This document shows positions 8,776 to 16,678 of a DNA stretch of 64,000 nucleotides, one piece after another. The notes beneath the pieces are model-generated. The model searched no databases and was not told the DNA's origin. It saw only the letters and a list, made by a program, of their open reading frames with translations. The stretch is from Terriglobus roseus (lineage in GTDB: Bacteria > Acidobacteriota > Terriglobia > Terriglobales > Acidobacteriaceae), in contig NZ_LT629690.1 of the NCBI RefSeq assembly GCF_900102185.1, positions 4,464,001-4,528,000 on the forward strand, in the 5' to 3' direction. Both the position numbers and the translations under genes were made by a program. The first letter of the stretch is position 1. Every line of letters begins with the position of its first letter.

Positions 8776-10257
8776 TTACTGTACGTCGGCGTCGAAGACT
8801 CCGGTTTCCACGGTGCTGCCGTGCTTCATCTGAACGAAGATCCGATAGCGTCCGGGCTTGGGGAAACCGTAGGGAAATTCCACGGCCGGCGCGATGTGCG
8901 CTTCCGGCATGTTCATGCCGGGCATGCCTGCCATGGAATCCATGTTCTGCATGGCCATGTCGCTTTGACCGTTGGCAATCTCCATCGACTGCATCGGCGC
9001 GGAACCTTCAGGATGCGTATGCGCGAAGGTGGAGAAGTCGTCACGCACGAAGGCTGCGTGACCAGCCATGCCAAGGTAGGGAACCACGTCGGTAGCGGGT
9101 TTGCCGTTGGCGTCCTGCAGGTGGAAGCGGAAGGTGGCTGCCTCGCCCGACTTCAGTGACGCAGGCTTGTCCCAGACCATCGTGTAGCCGTCGGGAAGGT
9201 GAAATTGCTGCCCAAGTTCGCCTGCGGATATCGGAGCAGGTGCTGCGGAAGCGTCTTCCGTGGCAAGTGCGCCTCCATGGAAGTCTGTCGGAATATCCAG
9301 CGTCGAAGTGAGCGTTTCAGGCAGTCCACTGCGATGGACGATGTCCGCAAACAGGCGATAGTGGCCTGCGGGCACGGCGGGAAGCGCCATCTTCAACTCG
9401 CCATTCCCGGCAGGAGCTGGGTGCAGATGGAAGACGGCATCCATACCGGGTTCGCGGATGGCGTACAGATGCATCAGGTGGCCGTGGTCGGGCACCAGAT
9501 CAGTGTTTTTGCGCCGCCAATGCTGATCGGTTGTGGCATCCGTGCCAATGGCCAAGTCAAGATTGTCGCCCTGAAGTGTTGGTGTCAGCGACAGCGGATG
9601 GTAGACGCCTTCGGCGTAATCCGCAGCTTCCACGTTCCACCACTTCGCCCCAAGCCAAACGGCCATCACCGCAATCGTAAGCGTTGCGCCACCCGCCATC
9701 CATGCGCGGCGATTGTTGTTGGAAGACGGCTCCTCTCCTGGGACAAGGCGCGATTCACGCGCTGCCGCGGCAACGATCGCAGCCACACCCACCACCAACA
9801 GGAATCCCAAACAGCCAAGCAGAATCCCAATCGACCGGTTCATGCGCAACATCTGCAGCGCCACGGCTGGAACCGGAACACCAGCACTGCCGGAACCGGC
9901 ATGGCCATCGGCTTGAAGTGACACCTTCCACGACCCAGGAGCCATCAGCCAGACGGACCCAGTGAAGAACTTCGCGTCAGCGGTGGAAACCTTCAAGGTG
10001 TCGGGGGCTGGGGGATGCTTGCTCGCGTCGCCTGTCATGGGAACGGGCGTTACGCGGAGCGTGTCGGGCACGGCATCGCCTGAGACACGAACCTCCACCA
10101 CAGCCACACCAGGGATAACGTCGGGCGGTCGCACGGTCACGTAAAGCTTGTACGGTCCAGCCTGTACTTGCTCAAAGACATCCTTGGAACCAACGTGTGC
10201 GCGTGCGGGCAGGGCGAAGCCCACGCAAATGAAAAGAAGCAGAATGATACGACGCAT
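8776..10257 (-). CDS. Exported membrane-anchored protein with FixH-like N-domain and His/Met-rich metal-binding C-domain
   Basis: 493 residues. A Sec signal (residues 1-20, ending PARA) is followed by a beta-rich domain to about residue 125 that resembles FixH/YtkA-type periplasmic domains, then two membrane helices (about 142-166 and 186-204). The last 285 residues face outside and carry candidate metal ligands: DHGHLMH (257-263), FHLHP (276-280), GMAGH (396-400), FAHTHP (411-416) and a Met-rich stretch between 422 and 450 with MxxMxGM spacing. Such clusters usually bind copper, but that is inference. The start codon directly follows the stop of the upstream membrane-protein gene, so the two are surely co-translated. 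No named family recognised. Confidence 0.75.
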   Translation of the reverse strand: MRRIILLLFICVGFALPARAHVGSKDVFEQVQAGPYKLYVTVRPPDVIPGVAVVEVRVSGDAVPDTLRVTPVPMTGDASKHPPAPDTLKVSTADAKFFTGSVWLMAPGSWKVSLQADGHAGSGSAGVPVPAVALQMLRMNRSIGILLGCLGFLLVVGVAAIVAAAARESRLVPGEEPSSNNNRRAWMAGGATLTIAVMAVWLGAKWWNVEAADYAEGVYHPLSLTPTLQGDNLDLAIGTDATTDQHWRRKNTDLVPDHGHLMHLYAIREPGMDAVFHLHPAPAGNGELKMALPAVPAGHYRLFADIVHRSGLPETLTSTLDIPTDFHGGALATEDASAAPAPISAGELGQQFHLPDGYTMVWDKPASLKSGEAATFRFHLQDANGKPATDVVPYLGMAGHAAFVRDDFSTFAHTHPEGSAPMQSMEIANGQSDMAMQNMDSMAGMPGMNMPEAHIAPAVEFPYGFPKPGRYRIFVQMKHGSTVETGVFDADVQ

Positions 10258-11466
10258 TTACCGACGCACTCCACGCATCCATTTGCCGAAAGCAAGACCG
10301 CACCACGCTGAAAGCGAAGCGTAGATCGACGCCTTCAGCAGACCCATCCATAGCGTGACGCCGCTGTCCGGCGAGAAGAACTGACGCCGGACATCAAAGC
10401 TGTTCGGATTCTGGAAAAAGCTGAAATAGGTTGTGCCGAAGAAGCGGTTTGCGGCCGCAGGTGTCATCAGGAAGTGCGTAAAAGGCCACTCCACCGCGAC
10501 AAGCACCGCGATGAACAGGAAGCCCGAGGCAATCGCAACCTGCCAGCGCTTCCACGATTGCGTGCGCTGCCACAGCAGATCCAGCGCGAAAGCCGGAATC
10601 AGGATCAACACCGGAAACTTGGTGGGAATCAGGTGCGTAACGGGGAAGTAGACGGGGCCAAGCTTGGGTTCGGCCTTCACGAGCGGGAAGATCAGAATCT
10701 CCGCGATCAGCAACACGGTGTAGATGCTGGTGGCGGTTGTTGCGGCCCATTTGAAGCGCGATGCCTGCGATACCATGGCCAACGCAACTGGCACCACAAT
10801 GGCCAGCGCGAGGTAAGCGAGCACCCGATGCATCGCCACTTCTGTGGTGTACTCCTGCAGAAAGAACATCTGCCCGCAGACGGTAAGTCCGCCCATGTAA
10901 AGCAGAAGCCGCTGTAGCGGCGCGAAGTCTTCAGAACCCGCATCCGCCGCGCGATTCATCGTGGCAAGGATCAGGAAGAAGACACCCAGTGACACACCAC
11001 GCATACCCAGGATCAGAAGGGTGTGCGGTGGCGAGATGATCTTCACATCGAGGCCGTAGGCGTCGTGCCACCAGTTGTCGAAGGGCGCGGAGGTGATCAT
11101 GGCCACGCCACCCCATGCAGCGACGAACACACCCAGCGGGGCCCGCAGTCCGAAGACACTGACGGAGGAGGCGGCAAGCTCCGATTCACTGCGGAAGGTG
11201 CACTGATAGACCAGGTACAGTCCCACCACGGCGGCGATTACACCGCAGAGTTGGATCATCAGGTGGGCGGGTGTCCAGAAGGTGTCGCGGCCAATGGAGC
11301 GATGCCAGGAGACATCCCACTGGCCACCGATGAACGCAGAGGTGACCCCAGCGACGCATGTCCAGATGTACCAGGGAACGGTAGCGGATTCCGCCGCGCG
11401 CACCGTGGTGTGAATCTCCGTTTCCGGCAGACCAATGAGAGAAGAGGGATGTGCGGCTGAGGACAT
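10258..11466 (-). CDS. Polytopic membrane protein with conserved-looking intramembrane histidines
   Basis: 402 residues with about nine or ten hydrophobic helices. Histidines occur in or near helices in repeated contexts: WDVSWHRSIGRDTFWTPAHL, FDNWWHDAYGLD, ISPPHTLLILG and EVAMHRVLAYLAL. A pattern of Trp/His/Asp pairs like this suggests metal or heme ligation or proton transfer, but I recognise no characterised family. The ATG is preceded by GAAGGAAAC. The next gene begins with zero spacing after this stop and encodes an exported His/Met-rich protein, so the two probably form one membrane system. Function unknown. Confidence 0.75.
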   Translation of the reverse strand: MSSAAHPSSLIGLPETEIHTTVRAAESATVPWYIWTCVAGVTSAFIGGQWDVSWHRSIGRDTFWTPAHLMIQLCGVIAAVVGLYLVYQCTFRSESELAASSVSVFGLRAPLGVFVAAWGGVAMITSAPFDNWWHDAYGLDVKIISPPHTLLILGMRGVSLGVFFLILATMNRAADAGSEDFAPLQRLLLYMGGLTVCGQMFFLQEYTTEVAMHRVLAYLALAIVVPVALAMVSQASRFKWAATTATSIYTVLLIAEILIFPLVKAEPKLGPVYFPVTHLIPTKFPVLILIPAFALDLLWQRTQSWKRWQVAIASGFLFIAVLVAVEWPFTHFLMTPAAANRFFGTTYFSFFQNPNSFDVRRQFFSPDSGVTLWMGLLKASIYASLSAWCGLAFGKWMRGVRR

Positions 11467-11546
11467 GATTCTGTTTCCTTCGCAGGAATGTTGATTCAGC
11501 CTATAGCGACGCGATCAAACATGGAAAGCTCAAAAGCAAAGAAGGG

Positions 11547-11582
11547 AGCGGTAATTGCACGGGGTACGGTGCAATTACCGCT
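11547..11582 (-). terminator. Long perfect hairpin after the M16 peptidase gene
   Basis: A 14-base-pair perfect stem (AGCGGTAATTGCAC and its complement) with an eight-base loop begins 8 bases past the stop of the M16 peptidase gene. On the minus strand it is followed by a pyrimidine-rich tract (CCCTTCTTTG), weaker than a classic U-run. Terminator, or 3'-end stabiliser. Confidence 0.7.
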
Positions 11583-11589
11583 TCTAGTC

Positions 11590-14313
11590 TTACTGCGGCG
11601 CTGGCCCGCGTACCACCTGCACCATGTCTTCCACGCGCAGGTTTCTTGCGAAGGATGCCTGTACTTCTTCTGCGGTCAGGCCCAGGTAGGTCTTTGCGGC
11701 GTTGTCACTTTCATTCAACGGCAGACCCATCTGCGCACGCGCCAGAAGCGCGGAGGCAACTGAGGCCTGGCTGGATTCGCTGAGCTGAAGCTGACGCAGG
11801 ATCAGGCTCTTGGCCAGTGTTAGTTCACCGGGTGTAACAGGCGTGGTCTTCATCGATTGCAGATCGCGTTCGACGAGGGCACGCGCCTTGGAAACGTTCA
11901 CCGGCTCACATCCATAGTCAACCGTGTATGTGGCGCGCGTTCTGGTGGCACGAAGGTTCACGTCCACCGTGTAGACATAGCCCGCGACCTGGCGGAGATC
12001 GTGATACAGACGGCTGGCGTAGAAGCCTCCGCCCAGCACGTAGGTGCCAAGCTGCATGGGATAGTAGTCGGGGCTGAAGCGGTTCATCTGCAGTCCGTGC
12101 GCCAGCGTGACGGAATCCTGTACAGCCTCCGGATCGCCGACGATTGCGGCTGTTGGTTTGTTCGGCGGAACGGGCGGCAGATCAACCTGCGGCTTCGGCC
12201 CGGTTGCTGTCCATGCGCCGAAGGCCTTTTCCACCTGCGCACGCGCCTCTGCAGGAGTAATGTCACCCACGACGACGATGGTCGTCAGGTCAGGGCGCAT
12301 GGCGGACTTCATGTAGTTCTTCACGTCGTCCAGCTTCAGCGCGGTGATGGTCTGCGGCGTCTGTTCGCGGAGAGAAGGATCGTTCTTCGGTAGCAGAGCT
12401 TCACTCAGTGCACGGCGCGTGCGGTAGCCGGGCGAGGTGAGATTGCCAGCGGTCAACTCCGCTGTCTGCTTCTGCACTACGGGGAATGCTTCGGCGGGCA
12501 ATGCGGGATGTAGCTGGTTGTCCGCGAGTAACTCGACGCCGCGCGCGAAGTTCTCTTTCAGCACCTTCAGGCCAAAGCTGAAGCCCGCATCTTCCGTGGC
12601 GCCAATGTCGTCGAGTTCTTTCTGGAAGGCAATGCGATCCAGCGATGTGGTGCCGTAGCCGTAAAGCTCTTCCAGAACATCGGCAACGCCTTCTTTGCCC
12701 TTCGGCGTGTCCAGATCTTCGTTGTGCTGCACAGAGCCAGTCAGTGTCACGGTGGGACTAGTGTGATCGGTGCGTACGATCAGGCGCAGGCCGTTGGGCA
12801 GCTTCTCATCACTGGGCAGCGTCATGGGATGCGGCAGGCGAAGCTCTGCCAACGGCTTTGCGGCCCAGTCAGGCAGCGCCACTTCCTTCGTCGGGGTGGA
12901 GGTAAGTTTCTCGCCACCGCCAAAGCCTTTGCCCGCAGTGGGCGCGCCGCTGGCAACGGGCTTTAGCGTCGCGGTCATGGTGTTCACATGCAGCAGATAC
13001 TGTTTTGCCACGCGGTTCACATCAGCCACGGTCACGCGCTTAATGGCTTCCGTTGCCTCTGCGGGAGAGTTCTTGCGATCCGCGCCCAGAGCCTGCGACC
13101 ACTGCTGCGCCAAGCCAGGAATGGAGTTCGCACCGAAAGCATCCTCGGTAATTTCGCTGCGCTTTGCGGCGTCCACCAGGTCAGCGGGCACGCCGTTCTG
13201 TGCGTAGCGATTCAGGATCGTGCGCATCTCGTCCAGCGCAGGTTTCGCGTCGGCTTCACTGGCAACGGCCACCATGCCGAAACCAAGGCTGGCCTTGGGA
13301 TAACTGCCTGCCATGCCAAACTGCGTTCCCAAAGCCTTGCCTGCGGGCACCATAGCGTACAGATCACCACGCTGGCTGCTAAGAACGTCTGCCAATACCT
13401 GTGCGGCGGCGTAATCCTTGCTCTCCGTACCGGGTAGCCGATAGCCGATGACTGCCAGCGTGTAAGGGAGATTGCTGTCCAGCGTGAAGGTCTCGGTCTT
13501 CACCGGGCTCAGCGTGAATGCGGTTTCTTTAGGCACTTCGCGACGCTTCACAGGACCGAAGAACTCGCGGACTTGCGTCATGGTCTGTGCGGGATCGACA
13601 TCGCCCACAATGACCAGCACGGCGTTCGACGGCGCGTACCACTTGTCATAAAACGCGCGTAGATCGGCGCCAGTGGTCTTTTCAAAGCTTTCTTTGGTTC
13701 CAAGAGCATCGTGCGCGTAAGGCGTTCCGGCGAACATGCCTTCGTTCAGCCGCGAGATCAGCTTGTACGTAGGCGACGAAAGGTCGCGCTGCACTTCTTG
13801 TGTAATCGCGCCGCGTTCCTGCTCCCACTCGTGATCGGCGTTGTCGACGCCAACCATGCAGGCGGCTTCGGCACGTAGCGCAACTTCCACGTCTGTCGAC
13901 GGAACGGTCGCGTAAAACTGGGTGACATTGCCCTGTGTGTCAGCGTTGTTATCACCGCCCAGACGCGCGTAAATGGCAGCCGTCTGGTCGGCAGTCATGC
14001 CGGTGCAGCCGCGAAATGCCATGTGTTCCAGCGCATGCGCTGTGCCGGGGAAGCCCACGGGCGTCTGATTGCCGCCGGCAAGGATGTTCAACTCCACCGT
14101 CGCCACAGGGGCCAGTCGGTTCTTCACAATCACCACACGCATACCGTTAGGCAGCGTTTCGCGCGTCACATTAGGGCCGTCCGCCAGCGTTTTCGCGGTG
14201 GCGCGCTTGGCAACGGCGGGCTTCTTCTGCGCGCTGGTAAATAGCGGAGAAGAAACGGCAACGGACAGAACGGCGGCTAGGACGAGCGGCGTGCGTGCTT
14301 TCAAAACGAACAT
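11590..14313 (-). CDS. Secreted M16 (pitrilysin-like) zinc metallopeptidase, two-domain
   Basis: 907-residue exported protease. A Sec signal peptide covers about residues 1-29 (VLAAVLSVAVSSPLFTSAQ). The first M16 domain holds the inverted zinc motif HALEH at residues 93-97 with the third ligand Glu173 in ITQEV, 76 residues beyond the second histidine as in the family. A second M16 domain occupies roughly residues 480-900 and lacks the zinc motif, as normal for the non-catalytic half. Two M16 repeats in one chain resemble processing-peptidase or PqqL-like enzymes of the cell envelope. GAGG lies just before the ATG. Substrate unknown. Confidence 0.93.
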   Translation of the reverse strand: MFVLKARTPLVLAAVLSVAVSSPLFTSAQKKPAVAKRATAKTLADGPNVTRETLPNGMRVVIVKNRLAPVATVELNILAGGNQTPVGFPGTAHALEHMAFRGCTGMTADQTAAIYARLGGDNNADTQGNVTQFYATVPSTDVEVALRAEAACMVGVDNADHEWEQERGAITQEVQRDLSSPTYKLISRLNEGMFAGTPYAHDALGTKESFEKTTGADLRAFYDKWYAPSNAVLVIVGDVDPAQTMTQVREFFGPVKRREVPKETAFTLSPVKTETFTLDSNLPYTLAVIGYRLPGTESKDYAAAQVLADVLSSQRGDLYAMVPAGKALGTQFGMAGSYPKASLGFGMVAVASEADAKPALDEMRTILNRYAQNGVPADLVDAAKRSEITEDAFGANSIPGLAQQWSQALGADRKNSPAEATEAIKRVTVADVNRVAKQYLLHVNTMTATLKPVASGAPTAGKGFGGGEKLTSTPTKEVALPDWAAKPLAELRLPHPMTLPSDEKLPNGLRLIVRTDHTSPTVTLTGSVQHNEDLDTPKGKEGVADVLEELYGYGTTSLDRIAFQKELDDIGATEDAGFSFGLKVLKENFARGVELLADNQLHPALPAEAFPVVQKQTAELTAGNLTSPGYRTRRALSEALLPKNDPSLREQTPQTITALKLDDVKNYMKSAMRPDLTTIVVVGDITPAEARAQVEKAFGAWTATGPKPQVDLPPVPPNKPTAAIVGDPEAVQDSVTLAHGLQMNRFSPDYYPMQLGTYVLGGGFYASRLYHDLRQVAGYVYTVDVNLRATRTRATYTVDYGCEPVNVSKARALVERDLQSMKTTPVTPGELTLAKSLILRQLQLSESSQASVASALLARAQMGLPLNESDNAAKTYLGLTAEEVQASFARNLRVEDMVQVVRGPAPQ

Positions 14314-14390
14314 GTACCTCGCTGCTTTAGACTCTACCGCTCCGCACGGGTCAACCGGCGCACGGTATGAAGGATTTATCCTAGAAGACG

Positions 14391-15560
14391 ATGTCTGCGC
14401 TATTTGGTAAGTCGCTCCCGGAACTGACTGAACTGGCCGCCACGCTGGGCCAGAAGCCGTACCGTGCGCGGCAGATCTTCGACGCGCTGTATAAGCAACG
14501 CGTGACGGACTTTGACGCCATCACGCCGCTTTCGCAGGAACTGCGCTCCTCGCTGGCTGCGGAGCACACGGTGGGTCTGCCCGAAATTGTGCAGACTGCG
14601 GTTTCCGTCGACGGAACCGAACGCTACTTGATGCGCATGGAAGACGGCGAAACCGTAGAAACCGTCTGGATGCCGGATGGCGATGGCGTGGAGAATACCG
14701 ACGACGCCGAAGAGGCCGCCGACAATCGCGCCGACGCGAAGTTCGTAGATAAGCGAAATTGGGGCGCGCTCGCTCCGCTGGGCTATCGGCGTTCCACCAT
14801 CTGCATTTCGTCGCAGGTGGGCTGCGCGGTGAACTGCCAGTTCTGCCTGACGGCAAAGCTCGGCATCAAGCGTGATCTGACGGCAGGCGAAATTGCAGGG
14901 CAGGTGGCGGCCGTGCTCAATCGTCACAAGATTCAGATGGGCAAGGACCGTATCAACCTTGTCTTTATGGGCATGGGCGAGCCATTCCTGAACTACGACA
15001 ACTTTATGAAGTCGGTGCTGCTGCTGGTGGAAGGCATTGGCATTCCTGCATCACGCATGACGGTGAGCACCAGCGGCATTGAGCCGGCGATCCGCCGCTT
15101 TGCACAGGAGACGGTCCGGCCCAACCTGGCTCTGTCACTCAACGGATCGAACGACAAGGTGCGTGAACAGGTCATGCCCATCACGCGCAAGTGGAATATT
15201 GAAAAGCTGCTCGACGCGGTGAATACCATTCCGCTCAGCAAGCGCGACTGGGTCACTTTCGAATACGTGATGCTGGGCGGCATCAACGACCAGCTTTCAA
15301 ACGCCCACGAGGTTCTCGCATTACTCAAGGGCATGCACGCGAAGGTAAATCTGATCGTGTGGAATCCAGGGCCGGACATGCCGTATACACAACCCACCGC
15401 AGAAGATGTGGATGTGTTTCAGCAAACGCTGATACAGAACGGCCTACCCTGCTACATCCGCCGCCCACGCGGCCGCGACATCTACGCAGCCTGCGGCCAG
15501 TTGAAGCGCACCGTAGAACCAGAGAAGCCTGCTGATGCGTTGGTGCAGCTTACGGCTTAG
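14391..15560 (+). CDS. rlmN: RlmN, 23S rRNA A2503 / tRNA A37 C2-methyltransferase
   Basis: Radical-SAM methyltransferase of 389 residues. The 4Fe-4S-binding CxxxCxxC is Cys145, Cys149, Cys152 (GCAVNCQFC), followed by LTAGEIAGQV, VFMGMGEPFLNYDNF, STSGIEPAIRRF and NLALSLNGSND, all RlmN signatures. The C-terminal YIRRPRGRDIYAACGQL includes the methyl-carrying cysteine. Between the N-terminal accessory domain and the radical-SAM core there is an acidic insertion at about residues 96-120, rich in Asp and Glu, that E. coli RlmN lacks. AGAAG precedes the ATG. Divergent from the M16 peptidase gene across 77 bases. Confidence 0.95.
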   Translation: MSALFGKSLPELTELAATLGQKPYRARQIFDALYKQRVTDFDAITPLSQELRSSLAAEHTVGLPEIVQTAVSVDGTERYLMRMEDGETVETVWMPDGDGVENTDDAEEAADNRADAKFVDKRNWGALAPLGYRRSTICISSQVGCAVNCQFCLTAKLGIKRDLTAGEIAGQVAAVLNRHKIQMGKDRINLVFMGMGEPFLNYDNFMKSVLLLVEGIGIPASRMTVSTSGIEPAIRRFAQETVRPNLALSLNGSNDKVREQVMPITRKWNIEKLLDAVNTIPLSKRDWVTFEYVMLGGINDQLSNAHEVLALLKGMHAKVNLIVWNPGPDMPYTQPTAEDVDVFQQTLIQNGLPCYIRRPRGRDIYAACGQLKRTVEPEKPADALVQLTA

Positions 15561-15612
15561 CACGCGGACAATCCGCGGGAGGCAGCGAACACGAGTACAA
15601 GTCTTTTAAAGG

Positions 15613-16629
15613 TCACCGACCAATTGCGTAATTGACCGATACGCTAGCCTCAACCTCGATGGGCTCACTGTCAACCAGGTAGGGTTCGTAACGCCATTGG
15701 CGCACTGCCTCCGAAGCGGAGTCCGCTAGAAGAGCGGATGGCGAGGACACCACATTCACGTCCTTAACCAAGCCATCCGTACCGATAATTGCCTTCATGG
15801 CTACGGTTCCCCTCTGGCTACTCCAAACCGCAGATGGCGGGTAAGTTGGCTGTGTTTTCTCTAAAACGGTATCCGTGTCCACGATGATTCGAGAGGTATC
15901 GGCTTTGCCATTCGTACGGGCTAGCTCGAAATCCGCTACTGTCAATGTTGGGTCAGTCGCAAAGTGGTTCACGGTCAACCCAGCGCGTTTCACACCATCC
16001 TGAGTTATTTGCACATCACCGGGGACATATGCGGACCCCAGCTTGCGAAAGCGGTTCAAGACTAATCCTCCACCTTGCACCACGACCATACGCAACATGC
16101 CGTTCGTTGCATCCATGCAGAACTCATGCCTTTGTGTTGCTGAATGTTTCTTACCCTCATCATGTGGCGGAATTGAAACCACGGCGCAATCCATTTTGAG
16201 GCCGCTATTCTCCGTGCCTATCTGGACATTTCTCTTGAGCAACTCTGCCTGGGACGGCAAAGTGTTGGTCAGAGCATTCAACATGGAACGCAGCACAAGT
16301 GTTTCCTCATACTCCTTATCCGCTACGCGGTGTACCGTGTTGAACCACATCGAATCCAGCGTCCTACCGCGGTACGTTACAGTTTGTCGCCGATGCCCAT
16401 CTGGCAACGCGGTTTGCACAAGTGTGCCAACCCCATCCGAAACGCCCTTCTCATCGAATGTCTCAAACGATGCTTCCAGTTTGTAAGCGGGCAAACCTTT
16501 GGCAGTTGCCAACGTCATCTGGCGGGCGTGTTCAAGGAGTTCCAGCGCCTTGGGGTCCTGCTTCTGAGCCGCCAAGAAAGACGGCGAGAAAAGAGCAAGA
16601 GGCAGTGCAAGCAGCAAACAATGGCGCAA
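15613..16629 (-). CDS. Secreted protein with TonB C-terminal domain
   Basis: About 338 residues. The chosen TTG start at 16629 follows GGAG by 8 bases and gives a clean signal peptide (LLLALPLALFSPSFLAAQ); an in-frame GTG at 16674 would prepend 15 residues. The central part has no recognised domain. The last 85 residues (PTYPPSAVWSSQRGTVAMKAIIGTDGLVKDV...AVRQWRYEPYL) match the TonB C-terminal fold that in energy transducers contacts outer-membrane receptors. There is no membrane anchor beyond the signal, so this is a secreted TonB-C-domain protein of the sort common in Acidobacteriota rather than a classical TonB. Function unknown. Confidence 0.75.
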   Translation of the reverse strand: MRHCLLLALPLALFSPSFLAAQKQDPKALELLEHARQMTLATAKGLPAYKLEASFETFDEKGVSDGVGTLVQTALPDGHRRQTVTYRGRTLDSMWFNTVHRVADKEYEETLVLRSMLNALTNTLPSQAELLKRNVQIGTENSGLKMDCAVVSIPPHDEGKKHSATQRHEFCMDATNGMLRMVVVQGGGLVLNRFRKLGSAYVPGDVQITQDGVKRAGLTVNHFATDPTLTVADFELARTNGKADTSRIIVDTDTVLEKTQPTYPPSAVWSSQRGTVAMKAIIGTDGLVKDVNVVSSPSALLADSASEAVRQWRYEPYLVDSEPIEVEASVSVNYAIGR

Positions 16630-16678
16630 GGCAAGAATCTCCAAAAGAGTTGGGTGTGCCAGCCATCCTATCACCGTG

